A DNA stretch of 64,000 nt from Agelaius tricolor. Lineage: Eukaryota; Chordata; Aves; Passeriformes; Icteridae. Where the stretch lies: the NCBI GenBank assembly GCA_023055355.1, contig JALJCS010000053.1:310001-374000 (forward strand), given 5' to 3'. Numbering within the stretch: position 1 is the first letter of the stretch; each line of letters starts with the position of its first letter. The position numbers and the translations under genes are program-made. Of the stretch, positions 1 through 11,163 are shown piece after piece. Under the pieces are notes generated by a model. It had not been told where the DNA came from, made no database searches, and was given only the letters and a program-made list of their open reading frames with translations.

Positions 1-908
1 GTTAGTGAGGTGGTGCTGCCCCCTTTTCCTGCGTTTCACTACTCCAAATTTAATTTTGTTGTGGATTGAAAAGGCTGAGAAAGCAGAAGCAATGCCTCAG
101 GGCTCCCCTGTATGGGCACTGAGCTGTGCCAAGCTGGTCTCAGGGAAGCGCTGGGAGGCTGATCAGATGGCACAAGGGGCACCATTTATGGCTAGGAAGA
201 AACCAGCAAGATTTTAGGCAAGAGCCATGAGACTAAACACCCCTTAGAGGGCTGATTTAGAAGCAGATTTTGCCCACCATTGCCCCTGCAGTGCCCTTCC
301 TGCATCCACAGGCACTCTATCTGGTCAGAGATAATGCACCTGCAGGGCAGCAGAGTGGATCCCAGCAGTCCTTCACTGTCCAAGAGGCTGCAGAGGTGCC
401 TGGAGCTCAGCACAGGTCCTGCCTGCCAAGAGGGAGGATGTGGAACACCTGCTCCAAGCTGGGAGCCAGCAGGCTCTTCATTAATTTCATCAGATAGCAG
501 CAAATAATGCCAGTTATAATAATGAGAAACAGTGGTTCCAGACTATTAGTGTCAAAACAGATCCAAGCTGCTGATGCACAAAAACTGCCCCACTCCCCTC
601 CCTTTCCCTGGTTTTGTTGTGAAGCTTCTTCATTGCCGCGTGCTTTTTAAACAGCTTTCCACCTCCAGCTCCACATAGCATCCAAAATGTGATTGTTAGC
701 ATTTTTTTAACCCCCTTTTTAAAAGAAAAGTCAGTGACAGCGCTCTAGCATCTCACCAGGGAAACTGAAGCATGAGAGTTATGGAGGACTGCAGGGGCCA
801 TGCTGACCTCACCTGTGTCCCCCCAGAGTGGCACAGGCTGGCTGTCACCCCCTCAGGATGGCTCAAGGCAGGCAATAACCAAACTGTGGGTGAGGATGGA
901 TCGCCAGG
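1..908. other. Unique noncoding sequence
   Basis: I see no gene here. The open frames in this stretch are short, overlap on both strands and resemble no family. Composition is mixed. A T-rich run around 705-725 is the only low-complexity piece. The last six bases before 909 (GCCAGG) form the left side of a probable target-site duplication for the LTR that follows. Confidence 0.5.
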
Positions 909-1542
909 TGTCAGAATTCAGGGCATCCCTCTGGCTGACCTGGACTGCCTGAACCCCTGCCAGGGGGCTCAGAGACCCTGGCACAGAGCCCAAGCCTCCT
1001 GTGACTTTGATTATGACCCATGGAAAAAACTACCAACCTTTATACAAGGATCTGCAAGCCATGAAAGTCTAAGGAGAATAATGGTTAGTTTGTCACGGGG
1101 TGAAAAATAGATTTTTTGGGGTTTTTTAGGATGGGCATTCAGGAGGCAAGATGGAGGAATCTGGAGGAGATTCCGTGTCCAGCCTTTCTCCTTCTTCTTC
1201 TTGGCCTCCATCTTCTGCTGTGGTGTTGGCACTTTTAGATTGGTTTAACGTGGAATCTCACTGCCTAACATGGGTGATGGGTATTGGGAAGTTGTGGTAA
1301 ATATTGTACACATAGTTTTTAGTATAAAAAGATAACACCACCCCAAGGGTGGCCAGTGTGCCTCTGTCTGACCTGCTGAATGGATCTTGGCAGGCCAGGA
1401 GAAAGAATTTTATAGATAAGAAACAATAAACAACCTTGAGAATGAGAACCGAAGAGCTCTGCCTCCTTCTTCGACCGCCAGGCTGGGAAAAGAGACTTTC
1501 TAACTTATCTCATGGTCACTCTGACCAGCAGAAGCCCCAAAA
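909..1542 (+). mobile_element. Solo LTR, ERVK-like, copy 1
   Basis: This is a solo endogenous retrovirus LTR, the remnant left when a provirus recombines between its two ends. The call rests on long similarity to 8576-9199, which is the same family in the same orientation. The element begins TGTCAG. A TATA-like GTATAAAAAG lies at about 1322-1331 and an AATAAA polyadenylation signal at 1425-1430, in the order expected for U3 and R, which sets the sense strand as plus. The flanks GCCAGG (903-908) and ACCAGG (1543-1548) look like a 6-bp target duplication with one change, the size usual for class II (ERVK-type) insertions. The right end has decayed compared with the second copy. No internal gag, pol or env sequence is present. 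Confidence 0.8.
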
Positions 1543-1768
1543 ACCAGGTTTTTGTTTGCCCTCTCTCAGAGCAGCTTCTCCCCAGCAGGGCTCTGCCCAA
1601 ACCCGTGCCCATCAGCTGCTGCCAGAGACACAAAAGCTGTCACCAGCCCCCAGGTGCCTGTCACCCAGCAGGGACAGAGGGAGATTTTTGTGTTTGGGGC
1701 AGCAGAGGTGTGACCATGCTTTGTGGAGCTATTTGTGGAGCTGACCCAGCAGTGTCAGAGAGGTAGAG
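1543..1768. other. Unique spacer between two LTRs
   Basis: This 226-bp stretch separates two unrelated LTR insertions. It contains moderately GC-rich sequence with repeated CAGCAG-type words and no recognisable gene or repeat. Confidence 0.4.
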
Positions 1769-2151
1769 TGTGACGGTGTTCACAAGGGTGTCAGGGTGAG
1801 GGAAGAGATGAGGATCTGACTCCATGTTTCACAAGGCTTGATTTATTATTTTATGATATATATTACATTAAAACTGTATTAAAAGAATGGAAGAAAAGGT
1901 TTCATCAGAAGGCTGGCTAAGAATAGAAAAAGAAGGAATGATAACAAAGGTTTGTGGCTCAGCTCTCTGTCCAAGCCACTGACTGTGATTGGTCATTAAT
2001 TACAAACAACCACACGAGACCAATCCCAGATGCACCTGTTGCATCCCACAGCAGCAGATAACCATTGCTTACATTTTGTTCCTGAGGCCTCTCAGCTTCT
2101 CAGGAGGAAAAATCCTAAGGAAAGGATTTTTCATAAAGGATGTCTGCAACA
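1769..2151 (-). mobile_element. Solo LTR of a second ERV family
   Basis: Read on the minus strand, the element starts TGTTGCAG and ends GTCACA, the TG...CA form of a retroviral LTR. CCAAT-box motifs occur in both orientations (ATTGG at 1988-1992 and CCAAT at 2020-2024). An AT-rich TATA-like stretch lies near 1852-1862, followed by a minus-strand AATAAA (TTTATT at 1842-1847). This order of promoter and polyadenylation signals supports minus-strand sense. I recognise the sequence as resembling a high-copy passerine LTR family, from memory rather than from a search. I could not find a clean target-site duplication, so the exact ends are uncertain. There is no internal retroviral sequence next to it. 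Confidence 0.7.
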
Positions 2152-4680
2152 GGGCTGCAGGTCCAGAAGCCACCCTGCTGCCCTCCAGCCTAACCTGGAG
2201 GGAGCCAAAAACCTTCAGCCCACGTTCTGCACCCCACCAGCATCCAGCAAAGCCAGCTGGACATGCTCGGGATGGTGAGGTCCCCCCAGGATGCAGCACT
2301 GACCCTGCAGCCTGGGGGAAGATGGGGTGGCTGGCTCTGGCTCCAAAGCACTGCTGGATGAACAGGGCATTTCTCACCCTCAGCAGGAGCAGCAGGCTTG
2401 ATACCCCAGTGGGAGGCTTGGTAGAGGCGAGGGTTTTGTCGAGGGCTTTGCAGAGGTCCTTCTTTGGAAAGAATGTGCTGCGCCTGAACTCCCTGCAGAT
2501 AATTTGGCTCAGAAGGCACCTTCTGTGATGGACTGTGCTTCTCAGCCCATTTCCCTCTGTGCTTTTGGCCTTTTCTGCAAAGAAAAAACAGCAATTCAAC
2601 TGGTCACCCGCCTGAGAAGTGACGATTTTCAGGTGCTCATGGTTACCCCTGACACTGTGGCAGCCCCACACATCCAGGATCCCTGCAGGATGGTGCAGAT
2701 CCAGTGTCAGAGATACCTGCAGCTACAGAGAAAAGAAAACTCATATATATGCATAATCTTTGCAGGCACCATCAACAGTACGAGGCAAAACCGCTCTGAA
2801 AACATTTACTCAAGTTTCCAGCCACTCCCAATACTGGAAACATCACCAGTGATAAATAATATCTTTTAATCAACCTTGATTTTTTCTCATTCTTCAGTAC
2901 AAATCTAGCCAAACTGTTATCGTATTACAGACGTCTGTGTACTTTTGACATTTATTTCTCCTCCCTTTATTTTTTTTTCTTTTTTCATTTGGTGTTTTGC
3001 CTGCTTTGAAGGACTTGAGGAAGAGCACTGGCCCTTCCCAAGAAATTCATCATTAAAGACTTCCATGCAGACATCTTGTTGCAGGGCACAGGGCTACATC
3101 AATGTCATGTCTTGTCAACACCTGTCCTGCTCAGAATTTAAGTTTTCAATTGCCTTGCTCTTGGGTGACTGCTGCTGTTCCCTTTCAGTATCAGCAGAGG
3201 GGTGAGAAAGGAAAGTTCTCACTCAACCACTGAGCTGAGAACTGAAAGAGACCATATTTAACACACAGCCTTCTCTCCCACTCCACTGCAAGAGTGACCA
3301 CATCGCTTAGCAATCCCTTGGACCCCCACCCTAAGTGGAAGTGCTCTCCGATTTTCTAATTCTGTTTGTGCACACAAACAAACAAACTGGAAACAATAAG
3401 GTCCTTTTGGTCCAGTCGGACTTTTGCTGTTTAGAAAAATCTTTGAAACTGCCCTTCTGGTTTTAGATCTTAAGTACCTCATATGTGAATCCAACACAAC
3501 AACCTTCTCCATGTGGGGTTTTTAGGAAATTCTTTCAACATTTATCTCTGTCCAAATACTCAAAGTTATTTAGAATGCAACCCTAATATTGGATAGGTTT
3601 TAAATATCTGCAGGGCAGGGAAAGGAGAGCAAGGAGAGAATCCTTTGACACACTCATGGTGAGTAGCAGGGGAAGGATCCCTTCAATTTGATCTTTGTGT
3701 TAGGGGTGGCTGCAGTTGTGAGCTACCAGAGAAGCAGGGAGATGGTCAGGGTTGATTTGGACACCCTGTCAGTAGCAGCTTTTACACTGACCCATCTTCA
3801 CAGCAACAAAAAAAAAAAACGAGAGAACCCACCTCTTCTCCCCCACCAAGACCCAAAAAACCTTCACAAAACCAACTCATTCAACTGGTGATCATCCATT
3901 CACCTCCTTGTGACTCTCAGCTGTGGTCACCTGAACTAACTCCAGCCTGAGGGCCATGCCCAAACTCCCTCAGGGGATGATTTCCACCACAGCACTGTCT
4001 TCATCCCTGTAGTCCCTGCTGGTTTCCAGCATATTCACAGAGAACAACTGGAATTTTGGCACCCTTTCCTGCAGGGCATATGTTTGGCAGGGATTGGCCT
4101 CCTTAAATGCTAGACTGAGATATGCTGAGCACAACTTTCCATGACTTCAGAGACAGCTGTTTCACTATAAGGCACAGAAATCGAGTTTAAGCTTTCTAAT
4201 TCCCCTACAAAGCCAAGATTTGAAGTAAAAAGGCAGGCTGGAAAGCATGGGAAGTGATTTCACTGTTTGTTGAATGAGCTGTTCAACCCTTCAGAGCTCA
4301 AAGGGAAAGCACTGAAGATGAAAATATAGCACAACTCTGTTTTACAGGTGAATCTCTGGCAATGCATAAATGACACAAGCTAACACATCCTCATCCATGG
4401 TCCTCTGTGTTAAAGGGTTCTCCCCCATCTGAAATCCCCTAATAATTGTGCTAAACAGCATGACTGTGATGTGTGCACTGGCCCAGGCTAAGAGTTGCCC
4501 AAAGACATCGAGGTGCCCATGAAACAGGATCTCCACATCCCCCCTGCAGGTCTGAAAGTCTGTCTTGTTGCTCAGGGGAAAGCTGAGGAAACATCAGGTA
4601 ACATTTCTGAGCAAAGACTCCTAAAGGAGTCTCAGAACAATGCCATGGCCAAGTTTCCCTTGTATCCTCAGCAGCCAGAC
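2152..4680. other. Unique noncoding sequence
   Basis: I see no gene in this 2.5 kb. The open frames that begin inside the LTR to the left and run on into it are chance readings. A short T-rich run lies near 2960-2985 and an A12 run near 3810-3821. Nothing else stands out. Confidence 0.45.
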
Positions 4681-4716
4681 TTCATAGGATCAGAGAGTGG
4701 TTTGGGTTGGAAGGAA

Positions 4717-4779
4717 CTTTAAATCTCTTCTCTTTCCAATTCCCCTGCTCTGGGGGTTGGAAAGAGAAGAGATTTAAAG
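4717..4779. repeat. Perfect 23-bp inverted repeat (hairpin)
   Basis: Arms at 4717-4739 and 4757-4779 are exact reverse complements, separated by a 17-base loop in which short C and G runs could pair further. It sits inside the CR1 fragment where typical copies carry no such arm, so one arm was probably copied from the other, for instance by polymerase template switching. If transcribed, it would fold into a stable hairpin of about 63 nt. Confidence 0.92.
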
Positions 4780-4794
4780 ATTTAAAGATTTAAT
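4771..4794. repeat. GATTTAAA tandem triplet repeat
   Basis: Three near-exact copies of the octamer GATTTAAA follow the right arm of the hairpin. The unit is contained in the hairpin arm, which suggests slippage after the arm was made. Confidence 0.8.
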
Positions 4795-4820
4795 TTGGGA
4801 CACCTTCCAGTGTCCCAAAT
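4793..4820. repeat. Perfect 11-bp inverted repeat
   Basis: Arms ATTTGGGACAC (4793-4803) and GTGTCCCAAAT (4810-4820) flank a 6-base loop, directly after the larger hairpin in the same CR1 copy. Confidence 0.9.
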
Positions 4821-5207
4821 TGCTCCAAGCCCTGTCCAACCTGGCCTGGGTCACTTCTAGGTTTGGGGCAGCCACAGCTGCTCTGGGCAGCCTGTGCCAG
4901 GGCCTGCCCACCTTCACAGGGAAGAATTTTTTCCTAATCCATGAAGCAGATAATCTAAACTTAGTCTCTGTCAGTTTGCAGCCATTCCCCCTTGTCCTGT
5001 CACTCTTGTAAAAATCTCTCTCCATCTTTCTCTTCAATCAGCTCACCCTGAAGCTCAACCTTCTCTTCCAGGTTGAACAACCCCAACTCTCCCAATCCTT
5101 TTTCCTGCCAGCAGAGCTGCTCCATCCCTCTGCCCATCCTGGAGCCTCCCCTGGCCTGGCTCCAGCAGCTCCAGCTCCTTGCTGAGCTGGGGATCCCAGA
5201 TTTGAGG

Positions 5208-7814
5208 ATTTCAGCTGCCTGACCAATGTGTCAGAGACACAACACCACATCAGCCAGGGAAATCAGGAGCCCAGTCCCTCCAGGGCATTTCCATGTGTCC
5301 TTCAGGGAAGTCAGAATCTCACAATCTCCCTGTTAGGATTTTGCCTCGTCCTTCCCTTCTCACCTCTCACACTTCCTGCTCACGAATGTTTGTTGCTAAC
5401 TCATTTTTAAGCCTTCAACTTGACTCTGGTGAAAGCAGCTGTTTTGGCATAGGGAGCTTTTTTCATCATATTTTCTCCCCCATCACACTGAAGTGAAGGA
5501 GAGAGAAGCTGGATAGGGGTCCTGCAGCCATATAAGTTTTCTTGGTCTTTTTTACTTAAGGAAAATGAAAATATTAATTCAGAACTGTTCAAATTCTTTT
5601 TTTTTTTTCTTGTCTGTATTTCATACATTGGTAATATTTTCCTCCTTTTGTGTACAAGCCTTTTTATTCTGATTGACTGCACTTATATTCAGAGAAAATT
5701 ATTATTCGATGAAAGATAAATGCAAATGTCTTAAATGCCTTGGTGATAAGCATGCAGTTTTTCCTTTCTTCTTTTGTAGGCTGGCAAAATAGGAAAAGCC
5801 ATTGCAGATTTGGCACTTTTCCCAAAAGAGATACTTCTGGTTTTCTCAAGAATGCTCAGAATGCTTAGATCCAATCATTCATCTTTTTTTTTTTTTTTCA
5901 AGAAATGCTTTGCAACTGCACACCAGCCAGGAGCTGTGCCTGTGCTAAAGTAAGTCCAAAAATATTACCCAGGTTTTCAATATGAAATATAAAACCCAAT
6001 TCATTCCTGCCAGAGCTACCCAGGTAGTTAGTTCACTGACCACTTGAACATCAAGATGTTTGTTGCCACTTGAGCAATTGAGAACTTTCATTAAAAAGTG
6101 AAACAGCCCTCCAAGTGCAAGCTAACTACATATTCTAAACTCTAGAAGTATTAGAATGCTTCCAGCACTTCCAGTTCAAACAAAACCTCACTGGAATAGG
6201 AGGACTGAATGTGTCTCAGCCAATTTTTTTCTTCAATAAGTAACATTTATTTTTTATTTAAAGACAAGGCTGTGCCTACATAGAGGTTAAAGGTGGTTGT
6301 AAAGCAGAATTTTTGTTTCCTTAGTGTCTAGAGTTTGGGGTTTTTTTCAAAATATTTCCCCCCCTTTTTTTTTTTTTATGCAATTTTAAATGTGTCCAGC
6401 TAGTGTTTAGCAGTTCTAATAATTTCAAACAGAATTTTCCAAGCATATTTTAAAGAACCTGGCACAGTCCTGCAAAGCACTGGCTTTAAATGAATTGGTG
6501 TATAGGGCATCCTGTAGGAAAATTTTTTGTCTGAGAGCATTACCAAGGGCTTCATCTCTTCAAGGGCTCAGCAGTGCTCCTTCCCTGTGCTGCAGCATGA
6601 AAATGCCTTTCCCTTACATTCAGTGGGTCAAACTTGATAAACCCCTTAACACTGCCATTAACAGTAACAAAAATTCCAATTAACCCAGTAGCATTAATTC
6701 CAAAAATCCATGTATTTGCATGGAGGCGACCACCAGAGTGAGAAGCCTCTACACCAACTATAGAAAACCATGGAGAATTCCCCATTTTGTGCTATTTCCA
6801 CCAGTTTGGCTTGGGGGGTTGCCTGCTTTAGGAGGGGCTGGGGTGCTCAGGGAGCAGAGGCACAGCTGGCTGTGCCTCCATGGGCTGCGTGTGACAAAGC
6901 AGGGGCTGTCAGAGCAGCAGTGCCACGGGCAGATCTGAGCTGTGACTGAGCCTGGTGTCAATCACGGGGCTCCAAAGACAGGGATGTTGCAATTGGTGGC
7001 AGGGGGAGACGGGTGAAGGGCTTGGCAGGGCTTCAGGCCTGGTAAGGACAAAGAGTTTCCACAGCACAGCAGTTTTTCTCAAGCTTCAGGCTGGGGTTTT
7101 CTTGTTAAAAAGTCATCTCCTGACCCAAGTGTCCTTCTTGGGAATGCAGGTTCATCAGCAGGATGCAGCCTGAGCTCTGAGCTTCATGCTAAAAAAATTT
7201 GATGGCTTCCATCTGAAGGTTTGATCCTTCAGTTATGAAGATCTCTTTAATTAGATGATATTCATTTCATTAACTCTGCTTTCAGAATATAAGAGTTTAA
7301 CAGCAGGGACTGATTATTCCTTTCAGTGCAATGTAGATTTTTTTTTATTATTATTTTTTACGATCCAGTTGGGAAATACTTTTGGGAAACACTTGTTCAA
7401 AACAAAACAAGACAAAAAGAAGGATTTTTCTAAGCCAATAAATAATACTCCTAAAGAAATATTTTGGCTAGAAACAGTTATGTAGGGGTGGTACAAATGA
7501 TGTACCTTTGTTGCTGCTCTGAATTCAGGACGATGAAAAGTGCAACAGATTGAAATCACTTCACACCATGGAATAATTAGGACATGAACACAACAAGGGG
7601 CTATCTGAATACACCCTCACATATTTTCCCCCATCTGTGCTTCCCTTCTCCATCAGCCAAGCCCCTTTGAACTGATGGCAAACTTTCCAGATCCTGCAGG
7701 CTTGCAGTGTTTGCCCATTCAACAGGTTGAAATGAAAACAGGCAGAGGCAGAAGGGTGTAGACAGCAAACCCTCAGACCTGTGCTGATAATTTGAGATAT
7801 CATTCTTTATTATG
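5208..7814. other. Unique noncoding sequence
   Basis: No gene is visible. The stretch is AT-rich with T runs near 5597, 5886 and 6365. Around 7195-7300 there is a short block with TTTAATTAGATGATA and TTCATTTCATTAACTC that resembles homeodomain-type enhancer sequence, but I cannot show conservation. The rest is featureless. Confidence 0.4.
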
Positions 7815-7972
7815 GAAAAAAAAAAGGAAAAAAAAAACCAAAATAAAATAAAAATTAAAAACACACACACACACACACAAAAAAAAAAAAAAAAACCAAA
7901 AAAACCCCAAAAAAACCACAAAATAAATTAAAAAAAAAAAAACAACAACAACAAAAAAAAAACAGCAAAACC
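7815..7972. repeat. A/C-rich low-complexity tract with (AC)n
   Basis: About 160 bp are made almost only of A and C on the plus strand, including an (AC)10 run near 7861-7880 and long A runs. It is one of several such strand-asymmetric tracts in this window. The hydrophobic minus-strand frames across it are composition artefacts. Confidence 0.9.
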
Positions 7973-8575
7973 AGCACACACCTTTTTCTGAAAGGCCTTG
8001 CTGTGAAGAGCTCTGGTGTGACACTTCAAACACCCCAGATAAATAAATATTAAGTGTCCAGAAATGCAGCACTATCCAATGCAGCTGCCAGGGCAGAGCT
8101 ATTTCCCTCTGTTGGTGTTTTCCCCTTGCTCCAAGGTGACTTTGAAGAGCAGGGGATGCATCCCCCACTCCCTCCAGGCATTTACCAGCTGGTTTTGGGT
8201 TTGGATCAGGAAGGGAAGCCCTTCATCTAGGGGAATGCCAAGGGCAGGAGGCAGACTGAGCACAGCAGGGATGGCAGTGGGGACCAACAGGAGTCTCCTA
8301 GGCAGCACATATTCCATTTGTTTTGTTAATTTCTTTTGCAAAGTGTGGCTCATCAGGTGGTCAGGAGACAGGTGGGACACTGGGCAGCTACAGTACCTGG
8401 CACAGACCTTGCAGCAATATCAGCATGTCAGCTTCTAAATTCTAAATAAGTCCTGGCTGGGGGGAAAGGATTCCTACTCAAGGCTTTTAAAAAGCTTCTC
8501 TTCTTTTTAAAAAACCTCTTCTTTTAAAGGCAGCCTCCACCAGATTTCAGCTCAACAGCCAAAGGAGTCCTAAAT
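7973..8575. other. Unique noncoding sequence
   Basis: No gene is seen. Between 8486 and 8530 there are repeated short words of the CTTCTTTTAAA kind. The last six bases (CTAAAT, 8570-8575) are the left copy of the target duplication of the LTR that follows. Confidence 0.45.
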
Positions 8576-9199
8576 TATGGGAACCCAGAACATCCCTCTG
8601 GCTGTCCAGGATGGCCAAGACCCCTGCCAGGGGGCTCAGAGACCCTGGCACGGAGCCCAAAACACCTCTGGGTTTGATTATGACCCATGGAGCAAATCAC
8701 CAACCTTAGATGAAGATCAGCAAGCCACAACAGTTTAGGTAGAATAATAGTGAAGTTATCATGGGGTGAAAAAGTAGATTTTGGGGTTTCTGGTATGGGG
8801 GTTCAGGGGGCAAGATGGACGAATCTGGGCATGTCCAGCCTTTCTCCTTCTTCTTCTTGGCCTCCATCTTCTGCTGTGATGGTGGCACTTTTAGATTGGT
8901 TTAGAGTAGAAGCTCACTGTCTAGCATAGGTGATAGGTATTGGAAAGCAATTGTAAATTTTGTATACATAGTTTTTAGTATAAAGACATAACACCGCCCC
9001 AGGGGCAGGCAGAGGGCCTCTGTCTGTCCTGCTGGATGGACCTCGGCAGGACAGGAGAAAATTTTTTATAGATAAGATACAATAAACAACCTTGAGACCA
9101 AGAAATGAAGAGCTCTGACTCCTTCTTCAAGCACCAGGCTGGGAAAAGAGACTTTCTTACTTTCCTCGGGGTCACTCTGACCAGCTAGAGATCCTGACA
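8576..9199 (+). mobile_element. Solo LTR, ERVK-like, copy 2
   Basis: This is the second copy of the LTR family seen at 909-1542. It is flanked by a perfect 6-bp target duplication, CTAAAT at 8570-8575 and 9200-9205, which fixes both ends and fits a class II (ERVK-type) integration. It ends CCTGACA. A TATA-like GTATAAAG is at 8978-8985 and AATAAA at 9081-9086, giving plus-strand sense. The start is mutated (TATGGG instead of TGTCAG). Shared blocks include a pyrimidine-rich CTTCTTCTTCTTGGCC segment and a TAGTTTTTAGTATAAA promoter segment. No internal proviral sequence is present, so it is a solo LTR. Confidence 0.88.
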
Positions 9200-10521
9200 C
9201 TAAATGTGCCCCCAGGACCTTGCTGTCACCAAAGAGTGGCCTGGGCACTGTGGATGCAGAAATCTGACACAAAACCCCCAGCACTGGTGGGTGTTCTGCA
9301 GATTTCTCGATTTCCACTCCTCCTTCCACTGGATTTCACTCAATGGAAGCTGTGACTGTATTACCAAATGCAAAAGCTATCCAGCAGAGTTAAATTTTAA
9401 TTCTTATTCTTTTGGGGTCTTCTGTTTTTCAGGGTAAGTGTTTCATTATGTTATATGGTGCCTTGGCTCTAGAGTAGCTGTAAAAATAAAAGTGCTGCTA
9501 CACTATATTACTGTGGGTTCTGCTTTTCAGCAATGCTCCAGTTGATGAAGATTTTCTCTGCTAATCTGGGTGACTGATAGTCAGGACCACGAGGAGAATA
9601 GGAGCACACCACACCACACAGTGAAAACCCAGCAGCTTTTGCCATTGGAATTCGTGGATTCCAAGATTCTGTCCTATAAACCTCAGGAGTCCCTCCAGCT
9701 GTAAGAGCTCCAGCAAGAAGGCTGACAGTGCCTCAAATGCAACAAACCTGGCTGAACTGTGAATATTGTAATAAGTGAGGTTGTCAAATAAGCATGCACA
9801 TCTTCCTTTCTTCTGCTGGAGAGTGTGCGGGGAAAAAAAAAAATCAGGTTGCACTACAGTGTCATAGATGAAAGATCTTGATGTGGCCATGAAAACAGAG
9901 TTTAGAGGAGCCCTGAGTGAGGTTGCACAGCTCACCACTGGTGGCTCTTAATTCACAGCCTTTATTTTATCCCTCCCATCAAGTGAAGGCTCTACAGCAC
10001 TGTGTATTTTAGCTGCATGTTCTGCCATCAGTGTCTTAGAGTGATAATAACCAAGTCCTGCCTGTCACACACCAGGCACATAAAACTCAGGTTTTTCCAT
10101 AGGATTTTCCCCTATTCTTCACCTGTTGGGGAGAGCAGACAGAGCTGTGACATTCTCTGATGTCCTGATGAGTCAGGAACAGCAGGAAATGGAGGAAACT
10201 TTCCCTGCTAATTCTGCATGGGGTTTGTGTGCTGAAAATATGGTGTGAGGGGTGCTCCTCCTCTGCAAACAGGAGAAAACTTTGGATAATCTCCCATTAA
10301 GTGAGCACAGATGGCCCCATACACAAAATCAGCTAAGACTCTCGCAGAGAATAAAAACTTGTGATTGATAAAAACTGTGTTGAGTGAAGATATGATGCAG
10401 GCCTAAGCTGGGCCCAAACTACAAACATGGTTTCATCAGGCAGAGCTTTGTGTTATTCTTTCCACCCAGGCCAGTGGCCCAGCACTTGGCACAGCCACCC
10501 AGCTGGATTTTTATAGGGGCT
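9200..10521. other. Unique noncoding sequence
   Basis: I see no gene or known repeat in this 1.3 kb. An A11 run lies near 9833-9843. The final five bases (GGGCT, 10517-10521) are the left target duplication of the next LTR. Confidence 0.45.
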
Positions 10522-11163
10522 TGTCCTGGTTCAGAGCAAATTTGGGAGAGAATCCCCAAAGGGGCTCCTCTAGGAAAGCACATTCAATCGGCTCCTCCCC
10601 GCAACCGGTCCGGGAGAAACTACCTCCTTGGAGAAAAGTGGAAAAAACCTGTTTATTAAACAATAAAACCCAAACAAAATTAAACAAAAAATCCCTTGCT
10701 GCTCCAAAAGAGATGACAAACAGAGAAATCCCCCTCCCTAGGTTGCAGCTCAGCTCACTCAGTCTCTGATCAGTCCCTGTGGTGCTGGAAATGCCGCGGC
10801 CCAGGCCCAGCCCGGTGGGTCACAGGTGTGAGCTGCCAGTGCTCTTCTCTTATTCAGTCTGGAGAAGGTCTAAACAGGTCCAAAGAAAAGGGGAAAACCT
10901 CCCCACACTCCAGGCAACTTCTTTGTCTCAGCTAGCTAAAACTAACTAAAAGCAAAGGAGAGCTCTGTCCTGCTGTCTGTCCATCCGCAGACATCACAGT
11001 CCAGGAGCAGGAATGTGGAGCAGTTTCTGAAAAGAAACTCCGTGCTTCTTCTCTCCCCTCCCTTCACTCTCTGGAACAAGTCCTAAAGGTGCAAAACTTA
11101 TTATTCAGCAGAAACAGAACAAGACAACTGGGGATAAAAGCATCATATAGTCAACCCAGGACA
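10522..11163 (-). mobile_element. Solo LTR, third ERV family, copy A
   Basis: The 642-bp element runs from TGTCCT to AGGACA, short inverted termini typical of an LTR, and is flanked by a perfect 5-bp target duplication (GGGCT at 10517-10521 and 11164-11168). A 5-bp duplication fits ERVL-type (class III) or some class I insertions. It is the reverse complement of the element at 21812-22454, with long runs of near identity, especially across 10877-11030. Strand is given relative to that copy, because both orientations begin TGTCCT and I could not place a convincing TATA and AATAAA pair. No internal proviral sequence adjoins it. Confidence 0.9.

Larger units (their letters stand above)
4681..5207 (-). 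mobile_element. CR1 LINE 3' fragment, minus strand
   Basis: This is the 3' part of a CR1 non-LTR retrotransposon, the dominant LINE of birds, in antisense on the plus strand. The first bases (GGTTTGGGTTGGAAGG at about 4699) are the reverse complement of the CR1 3' end. The following text about small groups such as CAACCTGGCC (near 4838), GAAGAATTTTTTCCTAAT (near 4922) and GAACAACCCCAACTCTC (near 5074) matches the conserved CR1 3' region in order. It is 5'-truncated at about 5207, as most avian CR1 copies are. No intact reverse transcriptase frame remains. Near the 3' end the normal sequence has been replaced by a 23-bp inverted repeat and a GATTTAAA triplet repeat, listed separately. Confidence 0.9.

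Noticed and set aside
2069..2671. 200-codon minus-strand frame
   Set aside because: It starts in unique DNA and ends inside an LTR, and is paralleled by long frames on the other strand.
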